Below are positions 18,503 through 26,914 of a DNA stretch of 64,000 nt, piece by piece. Under the pieces are notes generated by a model. That model saw nothing but the letters and a program-made list of their open reading frames with translations. It was not told where the DNA came from and ran no database searches. Within the stretch, counting starts at the first letter, position 1. Each line of letters starts with the position of its first letter. This DNA is from Neptunitalea lumnitzerae. GTDB taxonomy: Bacteria > Bacteroidota > Bacteroidia > Flavobacteriales > Flavobacteriaceae. The translations under genes and the position numbers were made by a program. The stretch spans positions 62,001 to 126,000 of the forward strand of contig NZ_BRVO01000003.1 of NCBI RefSeq assembly GCF_027924185.1, given 5' to 3'.

Positions 18503-19084
18503 ATGTTAGGCTTAAAACTTCCGACGGACCCTAGATGGGTTAACATTGTTGAAAAGAACATCCATGAAATTTTAACAGATCATGCTTTTTGTGAACAAAA
18601 AGCTACTAGTACTGCTATTTCATTTATTGTTTTATTTCCTGAATATACAGATTTAGTACAGGAAATGACGGCTTTGGTTAAAGAAGAAATTAGCCACTTT
18701 AAAATGGTACACGACAAAATTATTGCTCGTGGATGGACTCTGGGAAGAGACCGTAAAGATGAATATGTTAATAAACTAATGACTTTTTTCCCAAAAGGTG
18801 GTTCTAGAGTAGATTTTATGGTAAATAAATTACTGTATGCTGCTCTTATTGAAGCAAGAAGTTGTGAACGTTTTAGATTGTTATCTGAAGAAATTAACGA
18901 TGCAGAATTAGCAGAATTCTACCGTAACTTAATGGCAAGTGAGGCCAACCATTATACCATGTTTTTAGGGTTTGCCCGTAAATACGGAAAACGAGAAGAA
19001 GTAGATAAAAAATGGCAAGACCTACTTAATTTTGAGGCCGAAATAATGAAAGAGCTAGGTACAAAAGAAACCATGCACGGTTAA
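18503..19084 (+). CDS. miaE: tRNA-(ms2io6A)-hydroxylase (MiaE)
   Basis: Protein of 193 aa of the ferritin-like diiron family. The first residues MLGLKLPTDPRWVNI and the diiron ligand patterns EQKATSTA, KEEISHF, EARSCERF and SEANHYTMF (Glu and ExxH repeats) fit MiaE, which hydroxylates the isopentenyl group of ms2i6A at position 37 of tRNAs. It stands alone with its own promoter and a bidirectional terminator just after it. Confidence 0.88.
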   Translation: MLGLKLPTDPRWVNIVEKNIHEILTDHAFCEQKATSTAISFIVLFPEYTDLVQEMTALVKEEISHFKMVHDKIIARGWTLGRDRKDEYVNKLMTFFPKGGSRVDFMVNKLLYAALIEARSCERFRLLSEEINDAELAEFYRNLMASEANHYTMFLGFARKYGKREEVDKKWQDLLNFEAEIMKELGTKETMHG

Positions 19085-19102
19085 TAGCCCATTGCACAAT
19101 AT

Positions 19103-19139
19103 AAAAAAGGTAGATGCTTATTCAGCATCTACCTTTTTT
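19103..19139. terminator. Bidirectional terminator between miaE and ppx
   Basis: AAAAAAGGTAGATGC and GCATCTACCTTTTTT flank a 7-base loop, with T runs on both sides. The hairpin overlaps the last codons of the minus-strand ppx gene (stop at 19118-19120). Confidence 0.85.
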
Positions 19140-20029
19140 CCTTCTATAGTACTATAATACAAGCCTTTTACAATACCATCAGACAATCCAATTTTTGGTA
19201 CATAAATTTTTAATGCTTTACTCCATTTCATAGCGTTTAAATAAATACGCGCCGCAGGAATAATAACATCAGCTCTATCTTGATTCAATCCTAAAATTGA
19301 AATACGTTCTTCATAAGAAAACGACATCAAAAACTGATAATAGCTACTTAAGTATTTATAAGATAAGGGAGTTCCATCTTTTTTACCAGATATTTTAAAT
19401 ATCTTATTAATATTACCCCCAGAACCTATAAGTGATATTTTATCAAAATCTTTCGTAGCATTTTTAATCCATTGCTCTACTTCTACCCAGGTATCATGTT
19501 TTACCATTTCATTTAAAATACGAACTGTACCTATTTTAAATGATCTTGACGCCACTGTTTCCCCATTAGAATACACTGTAAACTCTGTACTACCACCACC
19601 TACATCTACATACAAATACGTTTTATCCCCTTCAATCAAGGCCTGCAAATCGGTATTCGCAATAATAGCAGCTTCGTCAGAACCATCAATAATAGAAATA
19701 TCTACACCCGTTTTTTTCTTAATATGCTTGGTTAACTCAGCTCCATTAGAAGCTTCGCGCATAGCAGAAGTAGCACAGGCTCTGTAAGCCTCAACTTTAT
19801 GAACCCCCATAAGAAGTTTAAACGCTTGCATAGATTCTAACAATCGGGCTGCATTTTCATCGGAAACACCTCCATTTAAAAATACATCGGTACCCAAACG
19901 AATAGGCACCCTTACCAAGCTACTCTTTGAAAACGTTGGGGGTAGCCCATCCATTTCCATTACATTGGCAATTAATAAACGTACGGCATTTGAACCTATA
20001 TCTATAGCGGCAAACTTTCTTACTTTCAT
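19118..20029 (-). CDS. ppx: Exopolyphosphatase, Ppx/GppA family
   Basis: Protein of 303 aa, the short single-module form of the Ppx/GppA family (ASKHA fold). Seen: the phosphate-1 motif AAIDIGSNAVRLLIA near the N-terminus, the phosphate-2 motif VDVGGGSTEFTV, and SLIGSGGNINKI. It cleaves terminal phosphates from polyphosphate or pppGpp. It lies 12 bases after ppk1 on the same strand, so synthesis and breakdown of polyphosphate are co-transcribed. It lacks the C-terminal HD-like domains of long E. coli Ppx. Confidence 0.9.
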   Translation of the reverse strand: MKVRKFAAIDIGSNAVRLLIANVMEMDGLPPTFSKSSLVRVPIRLGTDVFLNGGVSDENAARLLESMQAFKLLMGVHKVEAYRACATSAMREASNGAELTKHIKKKTGVDISIIDGSDEAAIIANTDLQALIEGDKTYLYVDVGGGSTEFTVYSNGETVASRSFKIGTVRILNEMVKHDTWVEVEQWIKNATKDFDKISLIGSGGNINKIFKISGKKDGTPLSYKYLSSYYQFLMSFSYEERISILGLNQDRADVIIPAARIYLNAMKWSKALKIYVPKIGLSDGIVKGLYYSTIEGKKVDAE

Positions 20030-20041
20030 CTTCTAATTATT

Positions 20042-22153
20042 TTATTTCAGCACTTTATTCTTGTGTAAATAGTACTCGTAAGTAGCTATTTGAGAACGTA
20101 CTTTAGGTTTATCGTTAACTCGGTATTTATTATTTTGTTGCTCATTAATCACACGCGCCTTTACATTATCACTCCAACAAATTTCAAAGGTATCCATCAA
20201 CTCTTTCTTAATATCCTCGTCATACACTGGGCAACTTACCTCTACCCTATTTTCTATATTACGTGTCATCCAATCTGCAGAAGAAATATAGTATAACGGA
20301 TCTCCTCCGTTACCAAAAATGTACAAACGTGGGTGCTCTAAAAACTTATCTACCACACTTATTACTTCTATATTTTCACTAAGCCCAGGAATACCCGGAA
20401 CTAAACAACACACCCCTCTAACTATCAATTGAATCTTAACTCCCGCTTTACTTGCCTCATATAGTTTATCTACCATTTTGTAACTGGTTAAACTATTCAT
20501 TTTTAATTTTATAAAGGCAGGCTTACCAACAGCCGCAAAACGAATTTCATTTTTAATTAGTTTTGAAAATGCACTCTTGGTGTAATGCGGCGAAACTATA
20601 AGGTGCTTGTACTTGTGTATACGGTAATTAGTCTCAAAAAATTCAAATACCTTATTTACTTCTTTCAATATTGGCTGATGTGAAGTAAAGATTGTATAAT
20701 CAGTATATATTTTAGCTGTAGACTCATTAAAGTTACCAGTACTAATAAAACCATATAATTTGGTTTTACCTTCCTCCAAACGCTCTATAACACATATTTT
20801 ACTATGCACCTTTAAACCTGGTACCCCAAATTTTAAATTTACACCTTCTGCCTGTAAAAGCTCAGCGTATCTAATATTAGCTTCCTCGTCAAAACGAGCT
20901 TGTAACTCTATTTGCACGGTTACTTTTTTTCCGTTTTTAACCGCATTAATTAAAGAACTGGCTACCTGAGAAATTTTAGCCAATCTGTAAATGGTTATTT
21001 TAATAGACTTTACTTTTGGGTCTAAAGCTGCTTCACGTAAAAACCTTATGATATAAGCAAACGTATGGTAAGGTGTATACTGCAAATAATCTTTCTGGGC
21101 TATTACAGGCAATAATCTACCCTCCATATCTAACCCTTTTATAGGTAATGGCGGATAATTATTATACTGTAAATCATTTCTACCTAAATTAGGGAAGCCC
21201 ATATAATCTCTTCTAAAGTGATATCTACCACCAGGTATAACACTATCCATATCGTCAATACCCATTTTTTGCATTAAAAACTTAAGGGTATCTTTCTCTA
21301 TTTCCTCGTCGTATACAAAACGTACTGGCTCACTACTGCTTCTTCCCTTAACACTGCTGTGTATTTTTTCAATAAAACTCTTAGAAAGGTCATTATCTAT
21401 ATCAAGCTCAGCGTCACGGGTAATTTTAATCATATGTGCAGAAATCTCATCGTATTCAAAAATCCCGAAAATGTTATTTAATGAATATCTAATAAGATCA
21501 TCTAGCATGATGATATAATTATTATCACCTACCTTAGGCAATACCACAAACCTATCAATAGATCTTGGTACTTCTATTAAGGCATATCTACTTTCTTTTT
21601 TCCCAGAAACCGGTTTAAGCAAACGTTTGATACCCGAAGAAGACTTATCTTGATGAGAAACCATTTTAACAGCTAAATACGCTACACTGTCTTTTAAAAC
21701 AGGAAACTCATTAAGCTCGTTAAGAATGATAGTAACTAAAGCCGGAGCAACTTTTGTTAAATAATAATCTTTAATAAAACTTTTGTGCTCGTTAAGCACC
21801 ATATCTTCAGTTATCAAAAATATCTTCTCTTCTTTCAGCTCTTCGTGAATTTCATCAAGAATCTCTAAGCTTTCAGATTGTTGCTTAATTACAATCTCGG
21901 TAATATCTTCTAATAAATCTTTTGCAGCTGTACCTCCTAACACATTCTCCCCTGTCTCAGAAGAGTGCGCAATTCTTTTAACAGTAGCATACCTTACTTT
22001 AAAAAACTCATCTAGGTTATTAGAAAATATACCTATAAAGCGTAATCTATCTAATAAAGGTACCGATGGGTCAGCTGCCTCTTGTAATACCCTGGCATTA
22101 AATTTTAACCAGCTTAACTCTCTATTTACGTATTGCTTTTTTACAGAATCCAT
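20042..22153 (-). CDS. ppk1: Polyphosphate kinase 1
   Basis: Protein of 703 aa, the normal PPK1 length. It reversibly transfers the terminal phosphate of ATP to polyphosphate. The N-terminal domain has ELSWLKFNARVL and FSNNLDEFFKVR; the catalytic PLD-like domains have LKVHSKICVI with the phosphorylated histidine, STGNFNE, YTDYTIFTS and the second histidine in EHPRLYIFGNG. It lies 3 bases after sixA and 12 bases before ppx. Confidence 0.96.
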   Translation of the reverse strand: MDSVKKQYVNRELSWLKFNARVLQEAADPSVPLLDRLRFIGIFSNNLDEFFKVRYATVKRIAHSSETGENVLGGTAAKDLLEDITEIVIKQQSESLEILDEIHEELKEEKIFLITEDMVLNEHKSFIKDYYLTKVAPALVTIILNELNEFPVLKDSVAYLAVKMVSHQDKSSSGIKRLLKPVSGKKESRYALIEVPRSIDRFVVLPKVGDNNYIIMLDDLIRYSLNNIFGIFEYDEISAHMIKITRDAELDIDNDLSKSFIEKIHSSVKGRSSSEPVRFVYDEEIEKDTLKFLMQKMGIDDMDSVIPGGRYHFRRDYMGFPNLGRNDLQYNNYPPLPIKGLDMEGRLLPVIAQKDYLQYTPYHTFAYIIRFLREAALDPKVKSIKITIYRLAKISQVASSLINAVKNGKKVTVQIELQARFDEEANIRYAELLQAEGVNLKFGVPGLKVHSKICVIERLEEGKTKLYGFISTGNFNESTAKIYTDYTIFTSHQPILKEVNKVFEFFETNYRIHKYKHLIVSPHYTKSAFSKLIKNEIRFAAVGKPAFIKLKMNSLTSYKMVDKLYEASKAGVKIQLIVRGVCCLVPGIPGLSENIEVISVVDKFLEHPRLYIFGNGGDPLYYISSADWMTRNIENRVEVSCPVYDEDIKKELMDTFEICWSDNVKARVINEQQNNKYRVNDKPKVRSQIATYEYYLHKNKVLK

Positions 22154-22156
22154 GAA

Positions 22157-22642
22157 TTATTTTAATTGCTTAGGGAATAGTGTTTTTTTAGTGACACCTT
22201 TTTCTATTTGGTGCCAATCATTTGTGTCTAAAGAAAGCCATACCACACCAGTAGTAGGTACATTTGGTATAGCCATACTACCATAATCATTTACAATTGC
22301 GGTAAACGCATGATTATGCCCAAAAAGTATCACCGTATCAATATCTTCTTCTATATTTTTAATAAAATTCAACACTAATTTCCCATCAAAATCATATAAT
22401 AAATCTGAAATTTCAACATTATCTATATCAAAACCAATTTTTTCACAAATAATCTCACAGGTACTATAAGCTCTTTTAGCAGGACTAGAAAAAATAGCAT
22501 CGGGCTTAATATTCCAAGTTGCCAATGTTTCGCCTATTAATTTGCCATCTTCAACCCCTCTTTTTTTCAAAGGTCTAAGGTCATCTGCAAAGTCATAATC
22601 CCATGAAGACTTTCCATGTCTAATAAAAATCACGTGTTTCAT
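22157..22642 (-). CDS. sixA: SixA-like histidine phosphatase
   Basis: Protein of 161 aa of the branch-2 histidine phosphatase type. The RHGKSSWD motif (RHG, residues 8-10) supplies the catalytic histidine; a second His is in FGHNHAFTA. Size matches SixA, which dephosphorylates histidine phosphotransfer proteins in E. coli, but the substrate here is unknown. It is tightly packed (3 bases) before ppk1; the link to polyphosphate is only by position. Confidence 0.85.
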   Translation of the reverse strand: MKHVIFIRHGKSSWDYDFADDLRPLKKRGVEDGKLIGETLATWNIKPDAIFSSPAKRAYSTCEIICEKIGFDIDNVEISDLLYDFDGKLVLNFIKNIEEDIDTVILFGHNHAFTAIVNDYGSMAIPNVPTTGVVWLSLDTNDWHQIEKGVTKKTLFPKQLK

Positions 22643-22651
22643 GATATATTT

Positions 22652-23299
22652 TTAAGGAGCTAGTCGCTCTATTTTCCAATCCAAACTTTCCTCTAAGGTA
22701 TATCTAATTCTATCGTGCAACCTATTAGGTCTTCCTTGCCAAAACTCAATAGAAATAGGCTTTACAATGTAGCCACCCCAATGTGGTGGTCTAGGTACTT
22801 CTTTTCCTTTAAACTGCTCTTCTAAAACTCCTAACTCGTTTTCTAAAACACTTCGGTTAGCTATTACCGAGCTCTGCTGAGAAACTAAAGCCCCTAACTG
22901 ACTGCCATGAGGTCTAGATTCAAAATACCCATCAGACATGTTATAAGGTACTTTTTCTGCTGTACCCTTTACAATTACCTGACGTTCTGATCCTGGCCAA
23001 AAGAAAGAAATACATACATTTGGGTTGGCAGCAATAGCTTTTCCCTTTTCACTATCGTAATTGGTATAAAAGATAAAACCTTCGTGTGTATATTTTTTAA
23101 GTAAAACTACTCTGGTTTTTGGAAAACCATCTAACCCCACCGTTGAAATGCTCATAGCATTCGCCTCGTCTACACTGTCTTGGCTATCTACTTCATAAAA
23201 CCAAGTTTGAAACAATTGCATAGGGTTCTCAGGAACTTGCTCTTCTAAGAGCTCGCTCTTTTTATATACTTTTCTATAATCGCTTAAATCTTTTTGCAT
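22652..23299 (-). CDS. pdxH: Pyridoxamine 5'-phosphate oxidase
   Basis: Protein of 215 aa, the standard PdxH size. It oxidises PMP/PNP to pyridoxal 5'-phosphate with FMN. Seen: the start DLSDYRKVYKKSELLEE, FYTNYDSEKGKAI, the FMN-binding LKKY and the C-terminal signature IEFWQGRPNRLHDRIRY. It starts the pdxH-sixA-ppk1-ppx run, 125 bases after rnz, so it may have a separate promoter in that gap. Confidence 0.96.
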   Translation of the reverse strand: MQKDLSDYRKVYKKSELLEEQVPENPMQLFQTWFYEVDSQDSVDEANAMSISTVGLDGFPKTRVVLLKKYTHEGFIFYTNYDSEKGKAIAANPNVCISFFWPGSERQVIVKGTAEKVPYNMSDGYFESRPHGSQLGALVSQQSSVIANRSVLENELGVLEEQFKGKEVPRPPHWGGYIVKPISIEFWQGRPNRLHDRIRYTLEESLDWKIERLAP

Positions 23300-23424
23300 A
23301 CTCTCAATTTGATAAGCAATTTACGAGTTCTACTTATCTTTTAAAAGTACTTAGACAGGTGTTTACTTAATTTTTATAAAGATTTTACAAACACCTTACT
23401 GTATAAGTTTGGAAAATAGCAATC

Positions 23425-24330
23425 TTAAAATTCAAACACTTTTCCGTCTTCTGCTAAATGTACGGTATCAAAAACGGTTAGTGCTTCTTTTTTAAAATCT
23501 GTAATGTTATCGTAACGAGTGGAATAGTGTCCTAAAATAAGATTCTTAACATTAGCTTCCTTTGCAATCAATCCCGCCTGGTAGGCTGTAGAATGTTTGG
23601 TATGATCGCATAAATGTTGATGTTTATTTAAAAAAGTAGACTCGTGATATACCGCCGTAACCCCTTTTATTAAAGGTACAATATCTGGCTTATAAATAGT
23701 ATCACTGCAAAAAGCATAGCTTTTACTAGGTGGCGGGTCAAAAGTTAACCTATCATTACTAATTACACTACCATCATCTAACACCACATCTTTACCGTTT
23801 TTAATATTCTGATAATAACACTTATCAATCTCAAAATTTAAAACGGCATTTACATCTAGTTTTCGTTCCTTTGGTTTTTCTTCAAATAAATAACCATTGG
23901 TATAGACCCTATGCTTTAAAGGTATAGTACTTACCGTCACTTTTTCATCATCTAAAACAACTTCTTGTTCTGTACTGGTTAATTCATGAAAAATAAGCGG
24001 ATAAGATGTATAAGAGTTTCCTAATTTTAAATATAGCAATACAGCCTCTTTAATTCCCTTTGGGCCATAGATATGTAGCTCGGTATCTCTACCAAGCATT
24101 TGAAACGTAGATACCAACCCCGGAAGCCCAAAAAAATGGTCTCCATGCAGATGGGAAATAAATACGTGTTTTATTCTAGAAAATTTAATCTTGTGTTTTC
24201 TAAGTTGCACCTGCGTACCCTCACCACAATCTATAAGAAAGATTCTATTATTAATTTCCAACACCTGCGATGTTGGATTATTTAAAGTACGTGGAGTAGC
24301 GCTATAACAACCTAAAATAGTAACCTTCAT
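23425..24330 (-). CDS. rnz: Ribonuclease Z (tRNA 3' endonuclease)
   Basis: Protein of 301 aa of the metallo-beta-lactamase superfamily. It matures tRNA 3' ends. Seen: the ELAC-type motif HLHGDHFFGLPGL (HxHxDH), DCGEGTQVQLR upstream, the CSDT and YHESTFL segments, the short arm of TRNase Z (AKHSTAYQAG type, here TKHSTAYQAG) and the late histidine in ILGHYSTRY. Three bases separate it from the upstream 112-aa gene, which may be translationally coupled. Confidence 0.94.
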   Translation of the reverse strand: MKVTILGCYSATPRTLNNPTSQVLEINNRIFLIDCGEGTQVQLRKHKIKFSRIKHVFISHLHGDHFFGLPGLVSTFQMLGRDTELHIYGPKGIKEAVLLYLKLGNSYTSYPLIFHELTSTEQEVVLDDEKVTVSTIPLKHRVYTNGYLFEEKPKERKLDVNAVLNFEIDKCYYQNIKNGKDVVLDDGSVISNDRLTFDPPPSKSYAFCSDTIYKPDIVPLIKGVTAVYHESTFLNKHQHLCDHTKHSTAYQAGLIAKEANVKNLILGHYSTRYDNITDFKKEALTVFDTVHLAEDGKVFEF

Positions 24331-24333
24331 TCT

Positions 24334-24672
24334 TTATTCTTCAAAATCTAAATCACGCTCAATCTCTTCCATTTCAATAAGATCGTGCGCTTCTTGTAAA
24401 GTAGGTACTACTTCTAATTCATCTGGTAACTTTTCATAAGAAATACCGCTAGCTACTATAACAAAAGATTTTCGTTTAGCTCTATGCTCGTTAGACATTG
24501 GCAAAAACTCTAGCATATCACTATCTACCACTTTGTTTATAGAGAACAAATTAATAATAATATGATCATTCTTAATGTCGTTATACGCATCTTTTAGTTT
24601 CGCTACAAAGTCGGTTACCGCCATTTTCTCGTTGGTAACAATACTTGTGTTATCACTTTTAGTTACAATCAT
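24334..24672 (-). CDS. Small STAS-like conserved protein between pyrB and rnz
   Basis: Protein of 112 aa with the look of a single STAS domain (anti-sigma antagonist fold): an N-terminal strand, IIINLFSINKVVDSDMLEF around residues 38-56 in place of the usual DLS...DSSGL, and an AHDLIE helix near the end. I cannot confirm a phosphorylatable serine. It has 3-base gaps on both sides to pyrB and rnz, so it belongs to the same transcript. Function is unknown. Confidence 0.6.
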   Translation of the reverse strand: MIVTKSDNTSIVTNEKMAVTDFVAKLKDAYNDIKNDHIIINLFSINKVVDSDMLEFLPMSNEHRAKRKSFVIVASGISYEKLPDELEVVPTLQEAHDLIEMEEIERDLDFEE

Positions 24673-24675
24673 AAT

Positions 24676-25602
24676 CTATTTTATTTTAGAAGCTAATAAA
24701 TAAATTACCGCCATCCGAATAGCTACCCCATTTTCTACCTGATCTAAAATAATAGCTTGTTCAGAGTCGGCCACGTCACTTGTAATTTCAACACCTCGGT
24801 TAATTGGTCCTGGGTGCATTACTACAATTTTCTTGTCTAGTCTATCCAGCATTGCTTTTGTTAATCCGTATTGCTGAACATATTCTCTTGTTGATGGAAA
24901 ATAACTAATATCCAAACGCTCATTCTGAATACGTAACATATTAGCCACATCACACCATTCAATTGCCTTTTGCAAGTTGGTTTCTACTTCTACCCCTAAA
25001 GAGGTTATATATTTAGGAATTAATGTTTTGGGTCCGCAAACCTTTACATTAGCTCCTTGTAATTGTAATGCATAGATATTTGATAAAGCAACTCGTGAGT
25101 GCAAAATATCTCCCACAATAACCACATTTTTACCAGCTACATCGCCAAGTTTCTCACGTATAGAATATGAATCTAGCAGCGCTTGTGTTGGGTGTTCATG
25201 TGCACCGTCTCCGGCATTTACAATACTAGCCTTTACATTTTTAGATAGAAACACACCAGCTCCAGGATTTGGGTGACGCATGACCACCATATCTACTTTC
25301 ATAGACAGTATATTGTTTACCGTATCTATAAGAGTTTCTCCCTTTTTAACTGATGATTGCGCTGCAGAAAAGTTTACAACATCTGCAGATAAACGTTTTT
25401 CTGCTAACTCAAAAGACAAACGCGTCCTTGTACTATTTTCAAAAAATAAGTTGGCAATAGTTATATCTCTTAACGAAGGCACTTTTTTAATAGGTCTGTT
25501 AATTACCTCTTTAAAATGATCGGCCGTTTCAAATATTAATTGAATATCTGCCTCGTTAATATACTTTATCCCTAATAAGTGTGGTACACTTAATTCACTC
25601 AT
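24676..25602 (-). CDS. pyrB: Aspartate carbamoyltransferase catalytic subunit
   Basis: Protein of 308 aa of the ATCase catalytic type. Seen: the carbamoyl-phosphate motif FFENSTRTRLSFE, the mobile loop with SSVKKGE, MRHP, and HPTQALLD, plus the HPGPINRGVE signature. It forms N-carbamoyl-aspartate in pyrimidine synthesis. The neighbour pyrR lies 25 bases upstream, so the pair looks regulated together. No pyrI regulatory subunit is near. Confidence 0.96.
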   Translation of the reverse strand: MSELSVPHLLGIKYINEADIQLIFETADHFKEVINRPIKKVPSLRDITIANLFFENSTRTRLSFELAEKRLSADVVNFSAAQSSVKKGETLIDTVNNILSMKVDMVVMRHPNPGAGVFLSKNVKASIVNAGDGAHEHPTQALLDSYSIREKLGDVAGKNVVIVGDILHSRVALSNIYALQLQGANVKVCGPKTLIPKYITSLGVEVETNLQKAIEWCDVANMLRIQNERLDISYFPSTREYVQQYGLTKAMLDRLDKKIVVMHPGPINRGVEITSDVADSEQAIILDQVENGVAIRMAVIYLLASKIK

Positions 25603-25627
25603 TTTCTTTTATTTTGAAGTAAGTTTA

Positions 25628-26167
25628 TTATCTATTTACAAGGTATATAGCATCTTCACCGTTATTTTCTTCCCAGTGTACTATTACCTTTTCCTGGTTT
25701 ATAACATCTACCTGTCTGCCTCTATAAGTAGGCTGTATTGGCAAATGCCTGCTAAATCTTCTGTCAATAAGCGTTAACAGCTCTACATTTTTAGGTCTAC
25801 CAAAAGATTGAATTGCCGTTAAAGCTGCACGTATACTTCTACCTGTATACAATACATCATCAATAAAAACTACATTTTTATCGTCTACTAAAAAATCTAT
25901 TTTGGTAGAGTTCGCTTCTAAAGGCTTTCCACTTCTTCTAAAATCATCTCTGTAAAAAGTGATATCTAAGTAGCCTACTTTTAAATTGTGTATATCGTAC
26001 ATCTCCGACAACATCTTAGCCAATCTATCTGCTAAAAATACACCCCCTTGCTGTATACCAACAAGCACTGTATCGTTAAAATCTAAATGATTTTCAATGA
26101 GTTGACAAGCCAAACGATGAAGGATTACATTTATCTCTTTTGAAGAAAGAAGAACTTTTTGACTCAT
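25628..26167 (-). CDS. pyrR: PyrR bifunctional pyrimidine regulator / uracil phosphoribosyltransferase
   Basis: Protein of 179 aa, normal PyrR length. Seen: the PRPP-binding motif FIDDVLYTGRSIRAA and the conserved GIQQGGVFLADRL. In many bacteria PyrR binds the leader of the pyr mRNA; here no obvious attenuator was found in the short leader, so regulation by leader binding is not supported. It heads the minus-strand operon. Confidence 0.93.
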   Translation of the reverse strand: MSQKVLLSSKEINVILHRLACQLIENHLDFNDTVLVGIQQGGVFLADRLAKMLSEMYDIHNLKVGYLDITFYRDDFRRSGKPLEANSTKIDFLVDDKNVVFIDDVLYTGRSIRAALTAIQSFGRPKNVELLTLIDRRFSRHLPIQPTYRGRQVDVINQEKVIVHWEENNGEDAIYLVNR

Positions 26168-26178
26168 AATTATATTTC

Positions 26179-26186
26179 CAAAAGTA
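26179..26186 (-). promoter_or_regulatory. pyrR: TAnnTTTG-type -7 element for the pyrR operon
   Basis: CAAAAGTA on the plus strand reads TACTTTTG on the minus strand, 11 bases before the pyrR start at 26167, so the leader would be only a few bases long. Confidence 0.6.
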
Positions 26187-26253
26187 TTTGGTTTGTAAAA
26201 TTACGGATTTTTTATTTATAAATTTACTTGCTCATTTAAAATACGAAATAAGT

Positions 26254-26913
26254 TTGAAAAAAAAACTATTTACCAAAATTATTAGTTACCTAATGCCGGT
26301 AACCACAAACACCTACGAATCTGATTATAGCGGCACCATAGAAATTACCATGTTCAACGGTAAAAAAATGGTAGATACAGAAAACGCCAATTACTCGTAC
26401 GGTTCTTTGCAAAAGATTCTAAACTTTGGCTTAAAAAAGATTCCACTTCAAAATATAAACTCCATTTTGGTTTTAGGTATGGGGGCTGGCAGTGTAATAG
26501 ATTCTCTTAGAAAAAAGTTTAACTACCAAAAAGAAATTACAGCTGTAGAAATTGACCCATTAATGATTACTATTGCTAAAGAAGAATTTGGTATTACCAA
26601 CAACCAAAATACAACCATTCTAAACGATGACGCCTTTAAATTTCTAGAACACAACAAGAACAGTTTTGATCTTGTTATTATTGACTTATTTATAGATACG
26701 GAAGTACCTGATTTAGCCTATAACCAAAATTTCTCTAATCTTATTAACAATACCACCGCTCATAAAGGTTGGTTTATTTTTAATGCAGCACTATCACATA
26801 CCAACAAAACACATGCCCACACTTTAGAAGACTATTTCAAAAAATATTTCCATCTTCAATTTTTCAAAAAAGTACGTGGCACCAATACATTATTAATAGG
26901 ACACAAAAAATAA
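26254..26913 (+). CDS. Spermidine-synthase-like SAM-dependent methyltransferase-fold protein
   Basis: Protein of 219 aa from the TTG at 26254 (MKKKLFTKIISYLMPV); the longer frame opens at 26188 inside the pyrR promoter region and is unlikely. SILVLGMGAGSVIDSL is the nucleotide-binding motif, AVEIDPLMITIAKEEFG the acidic motif and IIDLFIDTEVP the later motif, as in spermidine synthase-like proteins. It is much shorter than true spermidine synthase and lacks a clear aminopropyl-acceptor site. Function not certain. An ATG at 26293 is an alternative start. It converges on the pectinesterase gene without a terminator. Confidence 0.7.
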   Translation: MKKKLFTKIISYLMPVTTNTYESDYSGTIEITMFNGKKMVDTENANYSYGSLQKILNFGLKKIPLQNINSILVLGMGAGSVIDSLRKKFNYQKEITAVEIDPLMITIAKEEFGITNNQNTTILNDDAFKFLEHNKNSFDLVIIDLFIDTEVPDLAYNQNFSNLINNTTAHKGWFIFNAALSHTNKTHAHTLEDYFKKYFHLQFFKKVRGTNTLLIGHKK

Positions 26914-26914
26914 A

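Noticed and set aside
24100-24285. Plus-strand small ORF inside rnz
   Set aside because: Lies antisense within a well-supported gene; no motif. The same applies to all other small frames opposite or inside the listed genes.
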